Shown here: positions 52,004-60,757 of the stretch, piece after piece
Layout: the number at the start of each line of letters is the position of its first letter
How positions within the stretch are numbered: the first letter of the stretch is position 1
Source: Bacillota bacterium
GTDB taxonomy: Bacteria; Bacillota; Proteinivoracia; UBA4975; VEMY01
Assembly: GCA_009711825.1 (NCBI GenBank)
Contig: VEMY01000010.1
Location: forward strand, 124,001 to 188,000
DNA: 64,000 nucleotides
Reading direction: 5' to 3'
Notes under the pieces: model-generated
Seen by the model: the letters and a program-made list of their open reading frames with translations, nothing else
Told to the model about the DNA's origin: nothing
Database searches by the model: none
Program-made: the position numbers and the translations under genes

Positions 52004-52516
52004 TTAGTATTTTATCAACGAATATATCGGATAATCGGCCAATTTCTCCCGACCATTCAAATAAGTCAGCTCAATCAAGAATAACACGCCGACAATCTCG
52101 CCACCCAGCTGGCGCACGAGATCCACTGCCGACCAGATAGTCCCGCCTGTGGCCAGCAAATCGTCTACAACCAGAACCTTGGTCCCTGGATTAATTGCGT
52201 CCTTGTGGATTTCCAAAGTGTCCTTACCATATTCCAACTCGTAACTGGCAGTGATTACATCAGCCGGCAGCTTGCCCGATTTGCGAACCGGCACAAAACC
52301 GGCATTCAACTTGTAGGCCAGAGGCGCTCCCATCAGAAATCCCCGGGCCTCGGGCCCGACCAAAACGTCAATCTCCAAGTCTGCCACCAAAGCGGCCATG
52401 TCATCAATGGACTGGCGGAAAGCGACGGGATCCTTCATCAATGTGGTAATGTCCTTGAAGCGGATGCCTTTTTGGGGAAAATCAGGAATCACCCGTATGG
52501 TTTGCTTCAAATCCAT
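52004..52516 (-). CDS. apt: Adenine phosphoribosyltransferase
   Basis: 170 residues. Purine salvage: adenine + PRPP to AMP. IRVIPDFPQKGIRFKDITTL at the N-terminus, GPEARGFLMGAPLAY, and the PRPP-binding VLVVDDLLATGGT. ATG follows GGGAGGTATTATA. A GTCCAG-AAGC...GCTT-CTGGAC imperfect hairpin lies just upstream (about 52531-52575), which could be an mRNA leader structure; it does not match the purine riboswitch consensus. Confidence 0.96.
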   Translation of the reverse strand: MDLKQTIRVIPDFPQKGIRFKDITTLMKDPVAFRQSIDDMAALVADLEIDVLVGPEARGFLMGAPLAYKLNAGFVPVRKSGKLPADVITASYELEYGKDTLEIHKDAINPGTKVLVVDDLLATGGTIWSAVDLVRQLGGEIVGVLFLIELTYLNGREKLADYPIYSLIKY

Positions 52517-52723
52517 TATAATACCTCCCTCAATAAATAGATGTCCAGTCGGAAGCGGCCAACCGGCAGCTTCTGGACTCTAAAATGGCTGTTTGTTTCC
52601 CAAAACAGAATTCGCTATTAGTATGCCATTTCCTGCCGAAATCAAGAAAAACGCTTCGCTCTTCTTATATCCCCCCATCGAATAGCATACAATGCACCTA
52701 AAGTAAATAATTTCCCTACCGAC

Positions 52724-52756
52724 AAAAAAGAACCTGCCGCACATTGCGGCAGGTTC
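52724..52756 (-). terminator. Terminator after secF
   Basis: GAACCTGCCGC-AATGT-GCGGCAGGTTC on the minus strand (52730-52756) followed by TTTTTTGTC. The rest of 52517-52723 shows no gene. Confidence 0.88.
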
Positions 52757-52763
52757 TGTGCTT

Positions 52764-53672
52764 CTACGCTCGAACCTTCGTTTCCCGCATCCGCCAACTG
52801 TACCAAATGGGACTGGCAATGAAAATTGACGAAAAGGTGCCACTGATGATGCCAATAAACAATGGCAGCGCAAACGGGCGAATTGTCTCGCCGCCCAAAA
52901 ACAACAGAGAACCGATAACCAGCAATGTGGTCAAAGAAGTGTTCAGGGACCGCACCAGGGTCTGGTTGATACTGCGGTTAACAGTCTGATCCAGCACCTT
53001 GAGACTGGACTCGTATTTCAAGTTCTCACGGATACGGTCAAAAAGTACAATCGTATCGTTAATCGAATATCCGACAATAATCAAGATGGTGGCGACAAAG
53101 GGACTGTTCAGTTCCACCTGCAGAATTGAAAAAGCGGAGATAACAACAAAAGTATCAAAGAACAGAGCTGCCAGAGCAGTGATCGCATATTTGAACTGGA
53201 ACCTGTAACTGATGTAGCCGATTATTGCCAGAGCAGCAATCGATAAAGCCATCAGGGCATTACGAATCAACTCGCCGCCGACTACTGGCCCAACCCCTTC
53301 AATATCAAGGATGTTTTCATTGGTAAATCCGGCCCAGTTCTCACGGATTGCTGTCAACAAGCGTTCCTGCTCATCCTCGGTCAGGGGAACGGTGCGAATC
53401 ACAAACTCATTTTCTCCATCCACTGTCTGGATAAAGCTGCCTTCAAGTGTGATAACCCGGCCGGTGGCATCTTCTGCCTCCACCTGAGACAAAACATCGC
53501 GCATCTCCTGGATGCTGACATTTCCGGGCAGCTCCAAATGCAAGCGGGTACCACCAGTAAAATCAATGCCAAAATTCAGGCCCTGAATCAATAACGATGC
53601 CAGACCAACAAGAATAATTGCCAGGGCGGCAACAAACCAAACACGGCGTCTCGCCATAAAATCAAAATTCAT
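52764..53672 (-). CDS. secF: Protein translocase subunit SecF
   Basis: 302-residue, six-helix membrane protein that with SecD uses the proton gradient to complete secretion. GLNFGIDFTGGTRLHLEL after TM1 is the SecF signature; the C-terminal helices contain YSINDTIVLFDRIREN. Overlaps the secD stop by one base. Confidence 0.96.
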   Translation of the reverse strand: MNFDFMARRRVWFVAALAIILVGLASLLIQGLNFGIDFTGGTRLHLELPGNVSIQEMRDVLSQVEAEDATGRVITLEGSFIQTVDGENEFVIRTVPLTEDEQERLLTAIRENWAGFTNENILDIEGVGPVVGGELIRNALMALSIAALAIIGYISYRFQFKYAITALAALFFDTFVVISAFSILQVELNSPFVATILIIVGYSINDTIVLFDRIRENLKYESSLKVLDQTVNRSINQTLVRSLNTSLTTLLVIGSLLFLGGETIRPFALPLFIGIISGTFSSIFIASPIWYSWRMRETKVRA

Positions 53673-55003
53673 TACTTATTCACCCCCAGCAACCATCTGG
53701 CTTTAACTACGTTGGAAGCAATCAGATTGGACATCAGCAACCGATTAATTCCCAAAGCGGAGATCATGCTGACGATAACACCAATGGACAGCGTCAGGGC
53801 AAAGCCCCGAATCGGGCCGGTGCCAAACTGAAAGAGAATTGCCGCGACAATCAATGTGGTGACATTGGAGTCAAGGATGGTGCTCAATGCCTTCCGGAAA
53901 CCAGATACAACACTGGTGCGGAAAGTCTTACCGTTATAGAGCTCTTCCTTTATCCGTTCAAAGATAATGACATTGGCATCCACGGCCATGCCGATGGTGA
54001 GAATTATACCGAGGATACCGGGAAGGGTAAGAACAGCGCCCATGGCCGTCAGCGTTCCCAGGAGCAGAACCAGATAGGCCAGCAGGGAAAAAGCGGCCAT
54101 CAGACCCGGTAATCGGTAAAAAACAATCATAAATACTAAGATCAAAACCAGACCTATCATACCAGCCTGTAAACTGCGTTGCAGAGAATCAAGCCCCAAA
54201 GTCGGGCCGACAGTCCTCACCTGCAGCTGCACCAATTCCAGCGGCAGGGCGCCGGAGCGGAGCAAATTGGCAAGGTTGGCTGCTTCATCGATGGTGCCGA
54301 TGCCCTCAATTTGGGCCTGACCGCCGGAAATCACACTGTTTACTACTGGATTGGAAATAATCTCGCCATCCAGGACAATTGGCACTTGCTGGCCGATATG
54401 TGTCCTGGTTAATTCTTCAAATAACTGGGCGCCTTCCGAATCAAAGCGCAGGGAAACAATCGCATTGCCGCGGTCGTCAAAACCTGCCTGAGCATTGCGT
54501 AAATTGGCGCCGGTTATCACTGTATTGCCATCGGCGTCCAGAAACTCCAGCTGGGCGGTGGTACCAATCATATCGAGAATCGCCTGCTGGTCCATGTCAA
54601 CATTGGGGTCCACAGCAAGCTCAACCCGAATCCGCCGCTCGCCCTCCCGTTGAATAATCGGCTCGGCGAACCCAAACTGGTCCACACGGTTGCGCAGCAC
54701 GGCAATTGTGCCCACCATGTCTTCTTCTGCTATCCGACCGCCACCGGGCTGATCGCCGCCGCGGCCAAACAAATTGTCAAACCAGCCGGTTATCCGCTGC
54801 AGGAATGACACACTTTCTTCTTCATCTGTCTCTTCATCCGGGCTGTCCTCGGACGGCTGCGCTTCCAGAAGCACATAGACCCCGCCCTGGAGATCCAGAC
54901 CCAGGTTGATTTCGTCAATAATCAGAGGCACTGCCAGAGCTGTTGCTGATACAATCACAGCGATCAGCAAAATCAGCGTCAGCAGCTTGTTCCACTGAAT
55001 CAT
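53672..55003 (-). CDS. secD: Protein translocase subunit SecD
   Basis: 443 residues from the ATG at 55003 (AAGGGGAG before it); the frame is open to 55039, but the first 36 bases overlap the -10 of its promoter. GLDLQGGVYVLLEAQ is the SecD signature; the periplasmic P1 domain contains a long acidic insert (EDSPDEETDEEES, residues ~55-75) not typical of the family. C-terminal helices include AVDANVIIFERIKEEL. SCIFF genes near secDF are common in Clostridia. Confidence 0.95.
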   Translation of the reverse strand: MIQWNKLLTLILLIAVIVSATALAVPLIIDEINLGLDLQGGVYVLLEAQPSEDSPDEETDEEESVSFLQRITGWFDNLFGRGGDQPGGGRIAEEDMVGTIAVLRNRVDQFGFAEPIIQREGERRIRVELAVDPNVDMDQQAILDMIGTTAQLEFLDADGNTVITGANLRNAQAGFDDRGNAIVSLRFDSEGAQLFEELTRTHIGQQVPIVLDGEIISNPVVNSVISGGQAQIEGIGTIDEAANLANLLRSGALPLELVQLQVRTVGPTLGLDSLQRSLQAGMIGLVLILVFMIVFYRLPGLMAAFSLLAYLVLLLGTLTAMGAVLTLPGILGIILTIGMAVDANVIIFERIKEELYNGKTFRTSVVSGFRKALSTILDSNVTTLIVAAILFQFGTGPIRGFALTLSIGVIVSMISALGINRLLMSNLIASNVVKARWLLGVNK

Positions 55004-55037
55004 CGCATTCTCCCCTTCCTCTCGCCATACTCCCAAC

Positions 55038-55067
55038 ATTATAACCTTGTCCCAATGTCAGTGTCAA
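55038..55067 (-). promoter_or_regulatory. Sigma-A promoter of secDF
   Basis: TTGACA (55062-55067), 18 bases, TATAAT (55038-55043) on the minus strand, about 35 bases before the secD ATG. Confidence 0.85.
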
Positions 55068-55073
55068 TTTTGT

Positions 55074-55742
55074 TTAGAGCAGGCGAGACTCATTAATTAC
55101 TAGTGAAAACGAACTGTCCAGGTGATCGGCGGCCCGGCGGCACATAATCATCCGGGTAAGGAAAATCTCAAAATACTCCATAACATCGCTGATTTCAGTA
55201 TCGATTTCCAACTCCAGGGTGATAATTCTTTGTTCTGAATCAACACGCAAAAAGGAATGCTGAGCGGCGTAATTAACCCGGTCGTGGATATCAAAATTCA
55301 CCACATCCGTATTGCGCACCCGGGAGCGATGGACATCAGATTTATCCGCCAAAATTAAGGCCGCGGCGATATGGTTCACCGGATGTCCGTATTGTTCTTC
55401 ATGATTGCCGACAGCAGCTGCCACCAAAGCGATTTCCTCCCAGGCCATGCCTAAATCTTTCAGGGCCTGAATCGCCATATAGGCGCTGGACTGACCATGA
55501 TTATAGCGGCTGATGACATTGCCCATATCATGCATATAGCCAGCAATCTCAGCCAATTCACAATCTCGTTTGGGATACCCAAGGCGTGAAAGGGTGTTGC
55601 CGGCAATTTTTGCGACCAGACCGGCATGGCGGTAACTGTGCTCAGTAAACCCCATGGCGCCCAAATGCTCATTACCAATCTCAATAAAAGTTTGCACCAT
55701 GGGCAGTTTTTTAACATCTTCAACTGTGATTGGTTTGCTCAT
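55074..55742 (-). CDS. HD-domain phosphohydrolase
   Basis: 222 residues from the ATG at 55742 (AGAGGAG before it; overlaps the P-loop gene by 23 bases). HD metal site: HSYRHAGLV, GYMHDMGN (His-Asp), VGNHEEQYG and LADKSDVHRSR. The last ~60 residues are a small alpha/beta domain (EQRIITLELEIDTEI). It belongs to a three-gene cassette with a P-loop protein and a SpoIIE-type phosphatase. Nucleotide substrate unknown. Confidence 0.82.
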   Translation of the reverse strand: MSKPITVEDVKKLPMVQTFIEIGNEHLGAMGFTEHSYRHAGLVAKIAGNTLSRLGYPKRDCELAEIAGYMHDMGNVISRYNHGQSSAYMAIQALKDLGMAWEEIALVAAAVGNHEEQYGHPVNHIAAALILADKSDVHRSRVRNTDVVNFDIHDRVNYAAQHSFLRVDSEQRIITLELEIDTEISDVMEYFEIFLTRMIMCRRAADHLDSSFSLVINESRLL

Positions 55743-56094
55743 TTGCTCTGCTCCTCTTTTCCAAAAAATCGACAACGGTTTGGGTCACCTCATCAATACT
55801 GAGGGGGTCGGTGATTATTAACAAATCGCATTCTTCACGGGCAAACTTCAATCGCTGCTGTTGGATTTGCAATTGTTTTTCCGACCAGGCAAAGCTAGGC
55901 CGCCGCTTGCAGGCGGTTTCGAAAGTACAAGTTAGCATTACCAAAACAGTCGGCCGTTTATACTTCCACAAACGTCGGACCTCCGAATGCTCCTGGGGAA
56001 CATTCCTGGCATTGTAGCCCAAATCGTTTAAATTTTTCACCAAAGTTGTTTTACCCGCAGCACAATTGCCCACAACAGCAATGATCTCATCCAT
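55720..56094 (-). CDS. Small P-loop NTPase
   Basis: 124 residues. Walker A VVGNCAAGKTT at 7-17; no clear Walker B besides DLLIITDPLS near 89-98; ends in a basic helix. Could be a kinase-like fold or a nucleotide-dependent switch. Start of ATG is supported by AGTGACAGACT context only. Between the phosphatase and HD genes with short gaps or overlap, so co-transcribed. Confidence 0.75.
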   Translation of the reverse strand: MDEIIAVVGNCAAGKTTLVKNLNDLGYNARNVPQEHSEVRRLWKYKRPTVLVMLTCTFETACKRRPSFAWSEKQLQIQQQRLKFAREECDLLIITDPLSIDEVTQTVVDFLEKRSRANEQTNHS

Positions 56095-56100
56095 AGTCTG

Positions 56101-56811
56101 TCACTCCAACGGAAATTCAACCCGCATTCGCCGGATGCCATTGCCCGCACGATCACGGATTGATACAACCGCCACCGAGGTATCGTCCTGGGGACGACCA
56201 TCATCTAAAGCGATTGCGTGATTGATAATCTGTCCAGCAACATAATCAGGCGCGATATCCTGTTTATAAAAGTGATGAATCTTTTGCAGCCAGGCCTCCA
56301 CAGACATTTCTTTGCCTGAACGAACGCCGGCACTGAGGACTCCGTCACTGAAGGTGACAGCCATCAGACCAGCCCTAAGGGGCAGCTGTTGAATCTGGGG
56401 ACGGGTAAAACGGTAAAATCCCAGGGGCGGGCAATCGCTGTCAAAGCGCCACGCCCGCTCCGCCGAAAAAACAAAAATCGGGCAGTTGCCGCTGCGTGTC
56501 AGGACCAGGGTTTTGGTGTCTGTGGCCACTGAAATCATGCCGATGGTAGCGCTGACACGCCCGCGCTTTTGCACATAGAGCCAATCGTGGATTGCCCTGA
56601 CCACGGCCCCGTCTCTAGCCCCATCAGTTATCAATGCTGAGGCCTTGCCCGCCAGGGCTGAACTAATTGTCTTAGCGGCCCGGCCGCTGCCCTGACCATC
56701 GACAATCAGCACTGAAACTCCGCCCAAGGGGCGCTCCACCACTTCGGCGCTGTCTCCGGCCTGACTGACTGCATGTTTTGCTGTTTTATCAACGGCGACT
56801 GCAATCTGCAT
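56101..56811 (-). CDS. SpoIIE/PP2C-type phosphatase domain protein
   Basis: 236 residues from the ATG at 56811 (AAGGGGAG upstream). PPM-fold metal motifs: VLIVDGQGSGRAAK, MAVTFSDGVLSAG and GRPQDDTSVAVV. It is a stand-alone SpoIIE-like serine phosphatase without sensor or membrane part; the expected anti-anti-sigma partner is not adjacent. Head of the phosphatase/P-loop/HD cassette, divergent from the gamma-CA gene. Confidence 0.82.
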   Translation of the reverse strand: MQIAVAVDKTAKHAVSQAGDSAEVVERPLGGVSVLIVDGQGSGRAAKTISSALAGKASALITDGARDGAVVRAIHDWLYVQKRGRVSATIGMISVATDTKTLVLTRSGNCPIFVFSAERAWRFDSDCPPLGFYRFTRPQIQQLPLRAGLMAVTFSDGVLSAGVRSGKEMSVEAWLQKIHHFYKQDIAPDYVAGQIINHAIALDDGRPQDDTSVAVVSIRDRAGNGIRRMRVEFPLE

Positions 56812-56892
56812 TAGACTCCCCTTCCCTTTTCTCAAGACCTGAAATAAATTATAATTTAGGTGGCAAAAAAATGCAAAGAAAGGAGCATTGTC

Positions 56893-57402
56893 TTGAAACT
56901 AGAACAGTACATCCACCCCTCAGCGGTGTTAATGGGTGACATCACATTGGGAAAAAAAGTTAGTATCTGGCCGTTGGCGGTGCTGCGGGCAGATATGGCT
57001 GCCATGACCATCGGCGACCAAACCAACATTCAGGACGGGGTTGTGCTGCATGTTGACAGCAATCATCCCCTTGAAGTTGGCAACCGGGTGACCATCGGCC
57101 ACAAAGCCGTCCTCCACGGCTGCACAATTGCTGACAACTGCCTGATTGGGATTGGCTCAATTGTTCTCGATGGCGCCGAAATTGGCGAAAACTGCCTAAT
57201 TGCAGCCGGCAGCTTAATCTCACCGGGGAAAAAGATTCCAGCCAATTCTCTTGTTATGGGCAAGCCTGCTCGAATTATCCGCTCGCTAACCCCGGAAGAA
57301 ATTGAGGCAGTCGGCAAGTCAGCGGAAAATTATTGGCAGATGGCCCAAAAACAGCTGGTGCATGATAATGAATTCGTCCCTGAAAAAAGAGAGCAGATTT
57401 AG
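56893..57402 (+). CDS. Gamma-class carbonic anhydrase-like protein
   Basis: 169 residues from TTG at 56893, after AAAGGAG; the frame is open to 56860. Left-handed beta-helix hexapeptide repeats (MTIGDQTNIQDG, VTIGHKAVLHGC, ENCLIAAGSL). The three zinc His are H53, H70 and H75, with the spacing of the archaeal enzyme. Many family members of this short type (YrdA, CaiE, PaaY) lack CO2 hydration activity or are thioesterases. Ends in a terminator overlapping the stop. Confidence 0.85.
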   Translation: MKLEQYIHPSAVLMGDITLGKKVSIWPLAVLRADMAAMTIGDQTNIQDGVVLHVDSNHPLEVGNRVTIGHKAVLHGCTIADNCLIGIGSIVLDGAEIGENCLIAAGSLISPGKKIPANSLVMGKPARIIRSLTPEEIEAVGKSAENYWQMAQKQLVHDNEFVPEKREQI

Positions 57403-57416
57403 GTCTGCTCTCTTAA
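57387..57416 (+). terminator. Terminator of the gamma-CA gene
   Basis: AGAGAGCAGA-tttagg-TCTGCTCTCT then taatctttct; includes the stop codon. On the minus strand it also follows the 57422 gene. Confidence 0.75.
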
Positions 57417-57421
57417 TCTTT

Positions 57422-58039
57422 CTATTCGTCCTCTTCATCTGAACCATTATCTTCTTCATCTTCGCCTTCCCCGTCTTCATCATCTTCATCATCTTCATCA
57501 TCAACCGGGGTAAAACCGCGACTGCGCCAGAAGTTAGCCAAATCTTCCTGGCTGGGGACTTCCAGTCGGTCAACAACCCAGTCACCGGCTTCTTCAACAA
57601 AGTAATAAGTATAGTACTCCAATTGCTCGCGAACATTATCGCCGTCTGTTTCGATTCGCATGAACTCAGCCCGAACAACTCCCTGACGCCAACCGCGGTC
57701 CAACACCTGAACCTGGATATCGCCGATGATTTCCGAGACAGTTTGCTGCTGGGTAAAGGCGTCTACCCGATCATTTGCAGTCTCCCTGAGGTAATCGGCA
57801 AACCGGCCGCTGACATTATCGATACCTTCCAAACCGGTCATGCTCTGATAATCATAATTAAAGTAGCTGGCGCTGAAGTCTTTGGCACTTGCTTCCATAG
57901 CTGCCGTCGCCCCCGGCAAATACGCCTGGTAATACCAAATTGCACCGCCACCAACCGCCAGCACAGCCACAGTCAGGACAATCAACAAAATATTGGTCCA
58001 TACCTGTTTACGTCTGTTGGATTTCCTATGCTTCACCAC
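57422..58039 (-). CDS. Membrane-anchored protein with acidic C-terminal tail
   Basis: 205 residues from GTG at 58039, seven bases after AGAGGT and four after the SCIFF maturase stop. Basic N-terminus (KHRKSNRRKQ), one transmembrane helix (~14-37), an extracytoplasmic NTF2-like or Cys-free alpha/beta domain (about 50-165), and a tail of almost only Asp/Glu/Gly (VDDEDDEDDEDGEGEDEED). The tail is encoded by a GAT/GAA-rich repeat, prone to slippage. Unknown function; last gene of the SCIFF operon. Confidence 0.65.
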   Translation of the reverse strand: MVKHRKSNRRKQVWTNILLIVLTVAVLAVGGGAIWYYQAYLPGATAAMEASAKDFSASYFNYDYQSMTGLEGIDNVSGRFADYLRETANDRVDAFTQQQTVSEIIGDIQVQVLDRGWRQGVVRAEFMRIETDGDNVREQLEYYTYYFVEEAGDWVVDRLEVPSQEDLANFWRSRGFTPVDDEDDEDDEDGEGEDEEDNGSDEEDE

Positions 58040-58044
58040 ATGCC

Positions 58045-59400
58045 TCACCTCTTACCGATAGTTTGTTCATTCAATGCCTGTTTAACTTTCAAAAACAGGG
58101 CCGCTTCCATGCGCATTTTTAGGAGCTCACACCCCAAGTCCCAGGGCTCATCCAGAGATTGATTGGCCCACCAGGCATTAGCGTGACAACCGCCACCGCA
58201 ATAATACCGTGCCCAGCATTTGCGGCAGGTTTCTTTTTGCCACATGTCTGCAGCTGCAAAACTGTCCCGTACGCGGGGAGTGCTCACTCCCGTGTACACG
58301 TCGCCCAGACGCCATTCTGACTGCCCGACAAATTGGTGGCAAGGGTAGAGTTCCCCCGCCGGTGATACAGCCAGGTACTCGACACCGGCGCCGCAACCCG
58401 ACGCACGCTTGGCGCCACAGGGGCCCTGGCTCCAATCAATAAGAAAATGAAAGAAAACAAATGGTTCCGGTGTGTTCAAAGCCAGCTCCGCCAGCTGCCA
58501 ATATTGCTGTCGCAATTGGGGCAAATGCTCAGTCCTAATCGCCAAATGGGACCGGGCCGGGGCCACCACCGGTTCCAAAGAGAAGCGCCGAAAACCCAAG
58601 TCCAGCCAATGCTCAATATCCCGGACAAAGTCTGTGTTAAGAGCGGTATATGTACCACGCACATAATGGTTGTCCCCGATTTTCGCAAGCAAAGCCTGAA
58701 TATTCTCGGTCACTGCCTGGTAACTGCCACAACCATCGCAGCCAGGTCGCATCTTATCATGTACCTCCGGACGGCCGTCATGGCTTAGCACCAAATCCAA
58801 CCCCAGCTCGGCAAGTTCATGCTGCAAGGCGGGAGTGAGAGCATTTGCATTGGTTGTCAGAGTAAGATTTACCTTTTTGTTCAGTGCCTCAGCACGCTCC
58901 CGAGCATAGGCAGCCGTCCTGCGGACAACCTCCATGTTCAGCAGAGGCTCACCGCCAAAAAAGTCAATCTCACAGGTGTGGCCGCAGCTGGACAACAGCA
59001 AATCGACAGCAGACCGGGCCACATCAGCGTCCATCAATCCCCGTTCACCGCCAAAACTGCCGGTGGAGGCGAAACAATAGCGGCAACGCAAATCGCAGTC
59101 ATGGGCGACATGCAGACACATCGCCTTAAAACGTCCACCACCCGGCCGCTGCCGCGGCTTTACATCCCGGGTGAACAACAACTCCTGCTCAATCAGCCCG
59201 TGAACCTCCTGCCAGGAATCGGCGAGTTCCTCGGGAGAGAACTGCCAATCCCGCGCTAAATCCTCAAAACTTTTGCCCTCTGCCAAAGCCTTAAAAACGG
59301 CCAAAGCCGGCGCATCAAACACATGGACGGCGCCGGTCGGCACATCAAGCACAATATTGAGCTCACCGCGGGTTATTAAATGATAATTTCCCGGATTCAT
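58045..59400 (-). CDS. SCIFF radical SAM maturase (thioether-forming)
   Basis: 451 residues from the ATG at 59400, overlapping the SCIFF stop (ATGA). N-terminal RiPP recognition-like domain, radical SAM core CDLRCRYCF (C102-x3-C106-x2-C109), GGEPLLN motif, then a SPASM domain with many Cys (CGAKRASGCGAG, LYPCHQF, CRKCWARYYCGGGCHANAW). CteB of Clostridium thermocellum is the characterised example and makes a Cys-to-Thr thioether in its SCIFF peptide (ranthipeptides). Confidence 0.96.
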   Translation of the reverse strand: MNPGNYHLITRGELNIVLDVPTGAVHVFDAPALAVFKALAEGKSFEDLARDWQFSPEELADSWQEVHGLIEQELLFTRDVKPRQRPGGGRFKAMCLHVAHDCDLRCRYCFASTGSFGGERGLMDADVARSAVDLLLSSCGHTCEIDFFGGEPLLNMEVVRRTAAYARERAEALNKKVNLTLTTNANALTPALQHELAELGLDLVLSHDGRPEVHDKMRPGCDGCGSYQAVTENIQALLAKIGDNHYVRGTYTALNTDFVRDIEHWLDLGFRRFSLEPVVAPARSHLAIRTEHLPQLRQQYWQLAELALNTPEPFVFFHFLIDWSQGPCGAKRASGCGAGVEYLAVSPAGELYPCHQFVGQSEWRLGDVYTGVSTPRVRDSFAAADMWQKETCRKCWARYYCGGGCHANAWWANQSLDEPWDLGCELLKMRMEAALFLKVKQALNEQTIGKR

Positions 59401-59534
59401 CCCTTGTTGACACAGACCTGGTTGCCAACAGTGCACGACGTTTTACATGCCGACTGACAAGAAGTCACACACTCGCCGCACGCCGCAGCATCGGTATTTT
59501 TTTGGCCGCCATAGACGGTAATAATATGTTTCAT
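59397..59534 (-). CDS. SCIFF (six cysteines in forty-five residues) ranthipeptide precursor
   Basis: Exactly 45 residues, start MKHIITVYGG, with six Cys at 19, 22, 26, 30, 34 and 41 (CGECVTSCQSACKTSC, then VC): the SCIFF definition. AGGAGG lies seven bases before the ATG at 59534. The longer frame to 59714 crosses the divergent promoter and is not coding. The product is modified by the next gene; its role (quorum signalling is proposed in some Clostridia) is not settled. Confidence 0.95.
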   Translation of the reverse strand: MKHIITVYGGQKNTDAAACGECVTSCQSACKTSCTVGNQVCVNKG

Positions 59535-59562
59535 AATTCCAGCCTCCTTGCAAATATAGTTT

Positions 59563-59591
59563 ATCTTATCATTTTTAAAATCTAGTGACAA
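59563..59591 (-). promoter_or_regulatory. Promoter of the SCIFF operon
   Basis: TTGTCA (59586-59591), 17 bases, TAAGAT (59563-59568) on the minus strand. Confidence 0.65.
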
Positions 59592-59623
59592 TATACAAAC
59601 CTGCCCGACGCCGAATCCATTTA

Positions 59624-59632
59624 TGCTATAAT
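59624..59632 (+). promoter_or_regulatory. Extended -10 promoter of the chromate-transporter genes
   Basis: TGC-TATAAT (TATAAT 59627-59632) with a weak -35; 27 bases before the GTG at 59659 and its AAAGGAGG. Confidence 0.55.
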
Positions 59633-59658
59633 GGAGCAGACAGAAAGGAGGACCCCAA

Positions 59659-60210
59659 GTGCATGTACTTTGGCAATTATTCTCTTCATTTTTCAAAGTA
59701 GGCGCATTCACCATTGGTGGCGGTTATGCCATGCTGCCGGTAATGCGCAGGGATATTGTTGAGCGCCTGGGCTGGCTGGAAGATGACGAATTCACCGAAA
59801 CAATTGCCGTCACCCAGTCCGCACCCGGTGCAATCGCCGTAAACACCGCAATTTTCATTGGTAACAAACAAGCCGGCATTCCCGGCGCCTTGGCCGGTTG
59901 CCTGGGCGTTATTTTGCCATCATTTATGATTATCCTCAGCATTGCGGTATTCTTCACCAACATATTGGAGTGGGAGCCGGCGGTAAAATTCTTTGCCGGC
60001 GTGCGCCCGGCGGTTGTCGCCTTAATCGCCCATGTGGCCTGGAAAATGGCGCGTAAACTTGTGCGGGGCAGATTCTTCATCGCGCTGTTTGCAGTCGCGC
60101 TGGCGGCGATTGTTCTTCTCCCAGGTGTTCACCCGGTTATCTTTATTATTGCCAGCGGCCTGGTCACTTTGGCCTGGGCTGCATTGAACAAGAACGGGGG
60201 TGAACAATAA
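59659..60210 (+). CDS. Chromate transporter, half-size subunit 1 (CHR family)
   Basis: 183 residues from GTG (AAAGGAGG upstream). Six-helix half protein with FFKVGAFTIGGGYAMLPVMRRDIVERLGWL, the CHR-family signature, and ITQSAPGAI-type motif (VTQSAPGAIAVNTAIFIG). Pairs with the next gene, which holds the second half; together they equal full-length ChrA. Chromate/sulfate antiport is known for ChrA; the substrate in anaerobes is uncertain. Confidence 0.9.
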   Translation: MHVLWQLFSSFFKVGAFTIGGGYAMLPVMRRDIVERLGWLEDDEFTETIAVTQSAPGAIAVNTAIFIGNKQAGIPGALAGCLGVILPSFMIILSIAVFFTNILEWEPAVKFFAGVRPAVVALIAHVAWKMARKLVRGRFFIALFAVALAAIVLLPGVHPVIFIIASGLVTLAWAALNKNGGEQ

Positions 60211-60716
60211 TGCTTACTTTGTTCACTACTTTCTTCCGCATTGGACTGTTTACCTTTGGCGGCGGTTACGCGATGATCCCTTTGATGGAAAAGGAAATCC
60301 TCATCCATGGCTGGCTGACCCAGGCCCAGTTTCTAGACATCGTCGCCGTGGCGGAAATGACCCCCGGCCCAATCTCGATTAATTCGGCAACCTTTGTCGG
60401 TTATCAGGTGGCCGGTGTTCCTGGCGCCGCCCTTGCGACATTGGGCGTTGTCACTCCGTCACTGATCATCATGATCATCTTTGCTAAGTTCCTGGCAAAA
60501 CTCAAGGCCAGCAAGTACGGGGTGTCGTTACGCGGTGTCAGCGTTGCCGTCACCGCCCTGATTGCCGCGGCCGTGGTCAGCCTCTTTGGCCCTGCGGTTC
60601 AGACTCCGGTAGATGTAATTTTTGCCCTGATTGCCTTCGGGCTTGCGGCCGGAACCAAACTGAGCCCAATCTACATCATTCTCCTGGCTGGAATTGCCGG
60701 CGTCATCTTTATGTAG
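60210..60716 (+). CDS. Chromate transporter, half-size subunit 2
   Basis: 168 residues. FFRIGLFTFGGGYAMIPLMEKEI and VAEMTPGPISINSATFVGYQ repeat the family motifs of subunit 1. Stop and start overlap in TAATG at 60208-60212. The promoter of the argGH T-box begins seven bases after its stop. Confidence 0.9.
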   Translation: MLTLFTTFFRIGLFTFGGGYAMIPLMEKEILIHGWLTQAQFLDIVAVAEMTPGPISINSATFVGYQVAGVPGAALATLGVVTPSLIIMIIFAKFLAKLKASKYGVSLRGVSVAVTALIAAAVVSLFGPAVQTPVDVIFALIAFGLAAGTKLSPIYIILLAGIAGVIFM

Positions 60717-60722
60717 TTTCCC

Positions 60723-60751
60723 TTGACAAGTCCCAAACATCGATTTATAAT
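60723..60751 (+). promoter_or_regulatory. Consensus sigma-A promoter of argGH
   Basis: TTGACA (60723-60728), 17 bases, TATAAT (60746-60751), perfect consensus. Confidence 0.9.
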
Positions 60752-60757
60752 CTGCTT

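Noticed and set aside
52517-52723. Purine riboswitch upstream of apt
   Set aside because: Hairpin present but no conserved purine-aptamer junction sequences (TATA...TCTACC).
57470-57500. GAT/GAA microsatellite-like repeat
   Set aside because: It is simply the coding sequence of the acidic tail of the 57422-58039 gene; not a mobile or CRISPR repeat.
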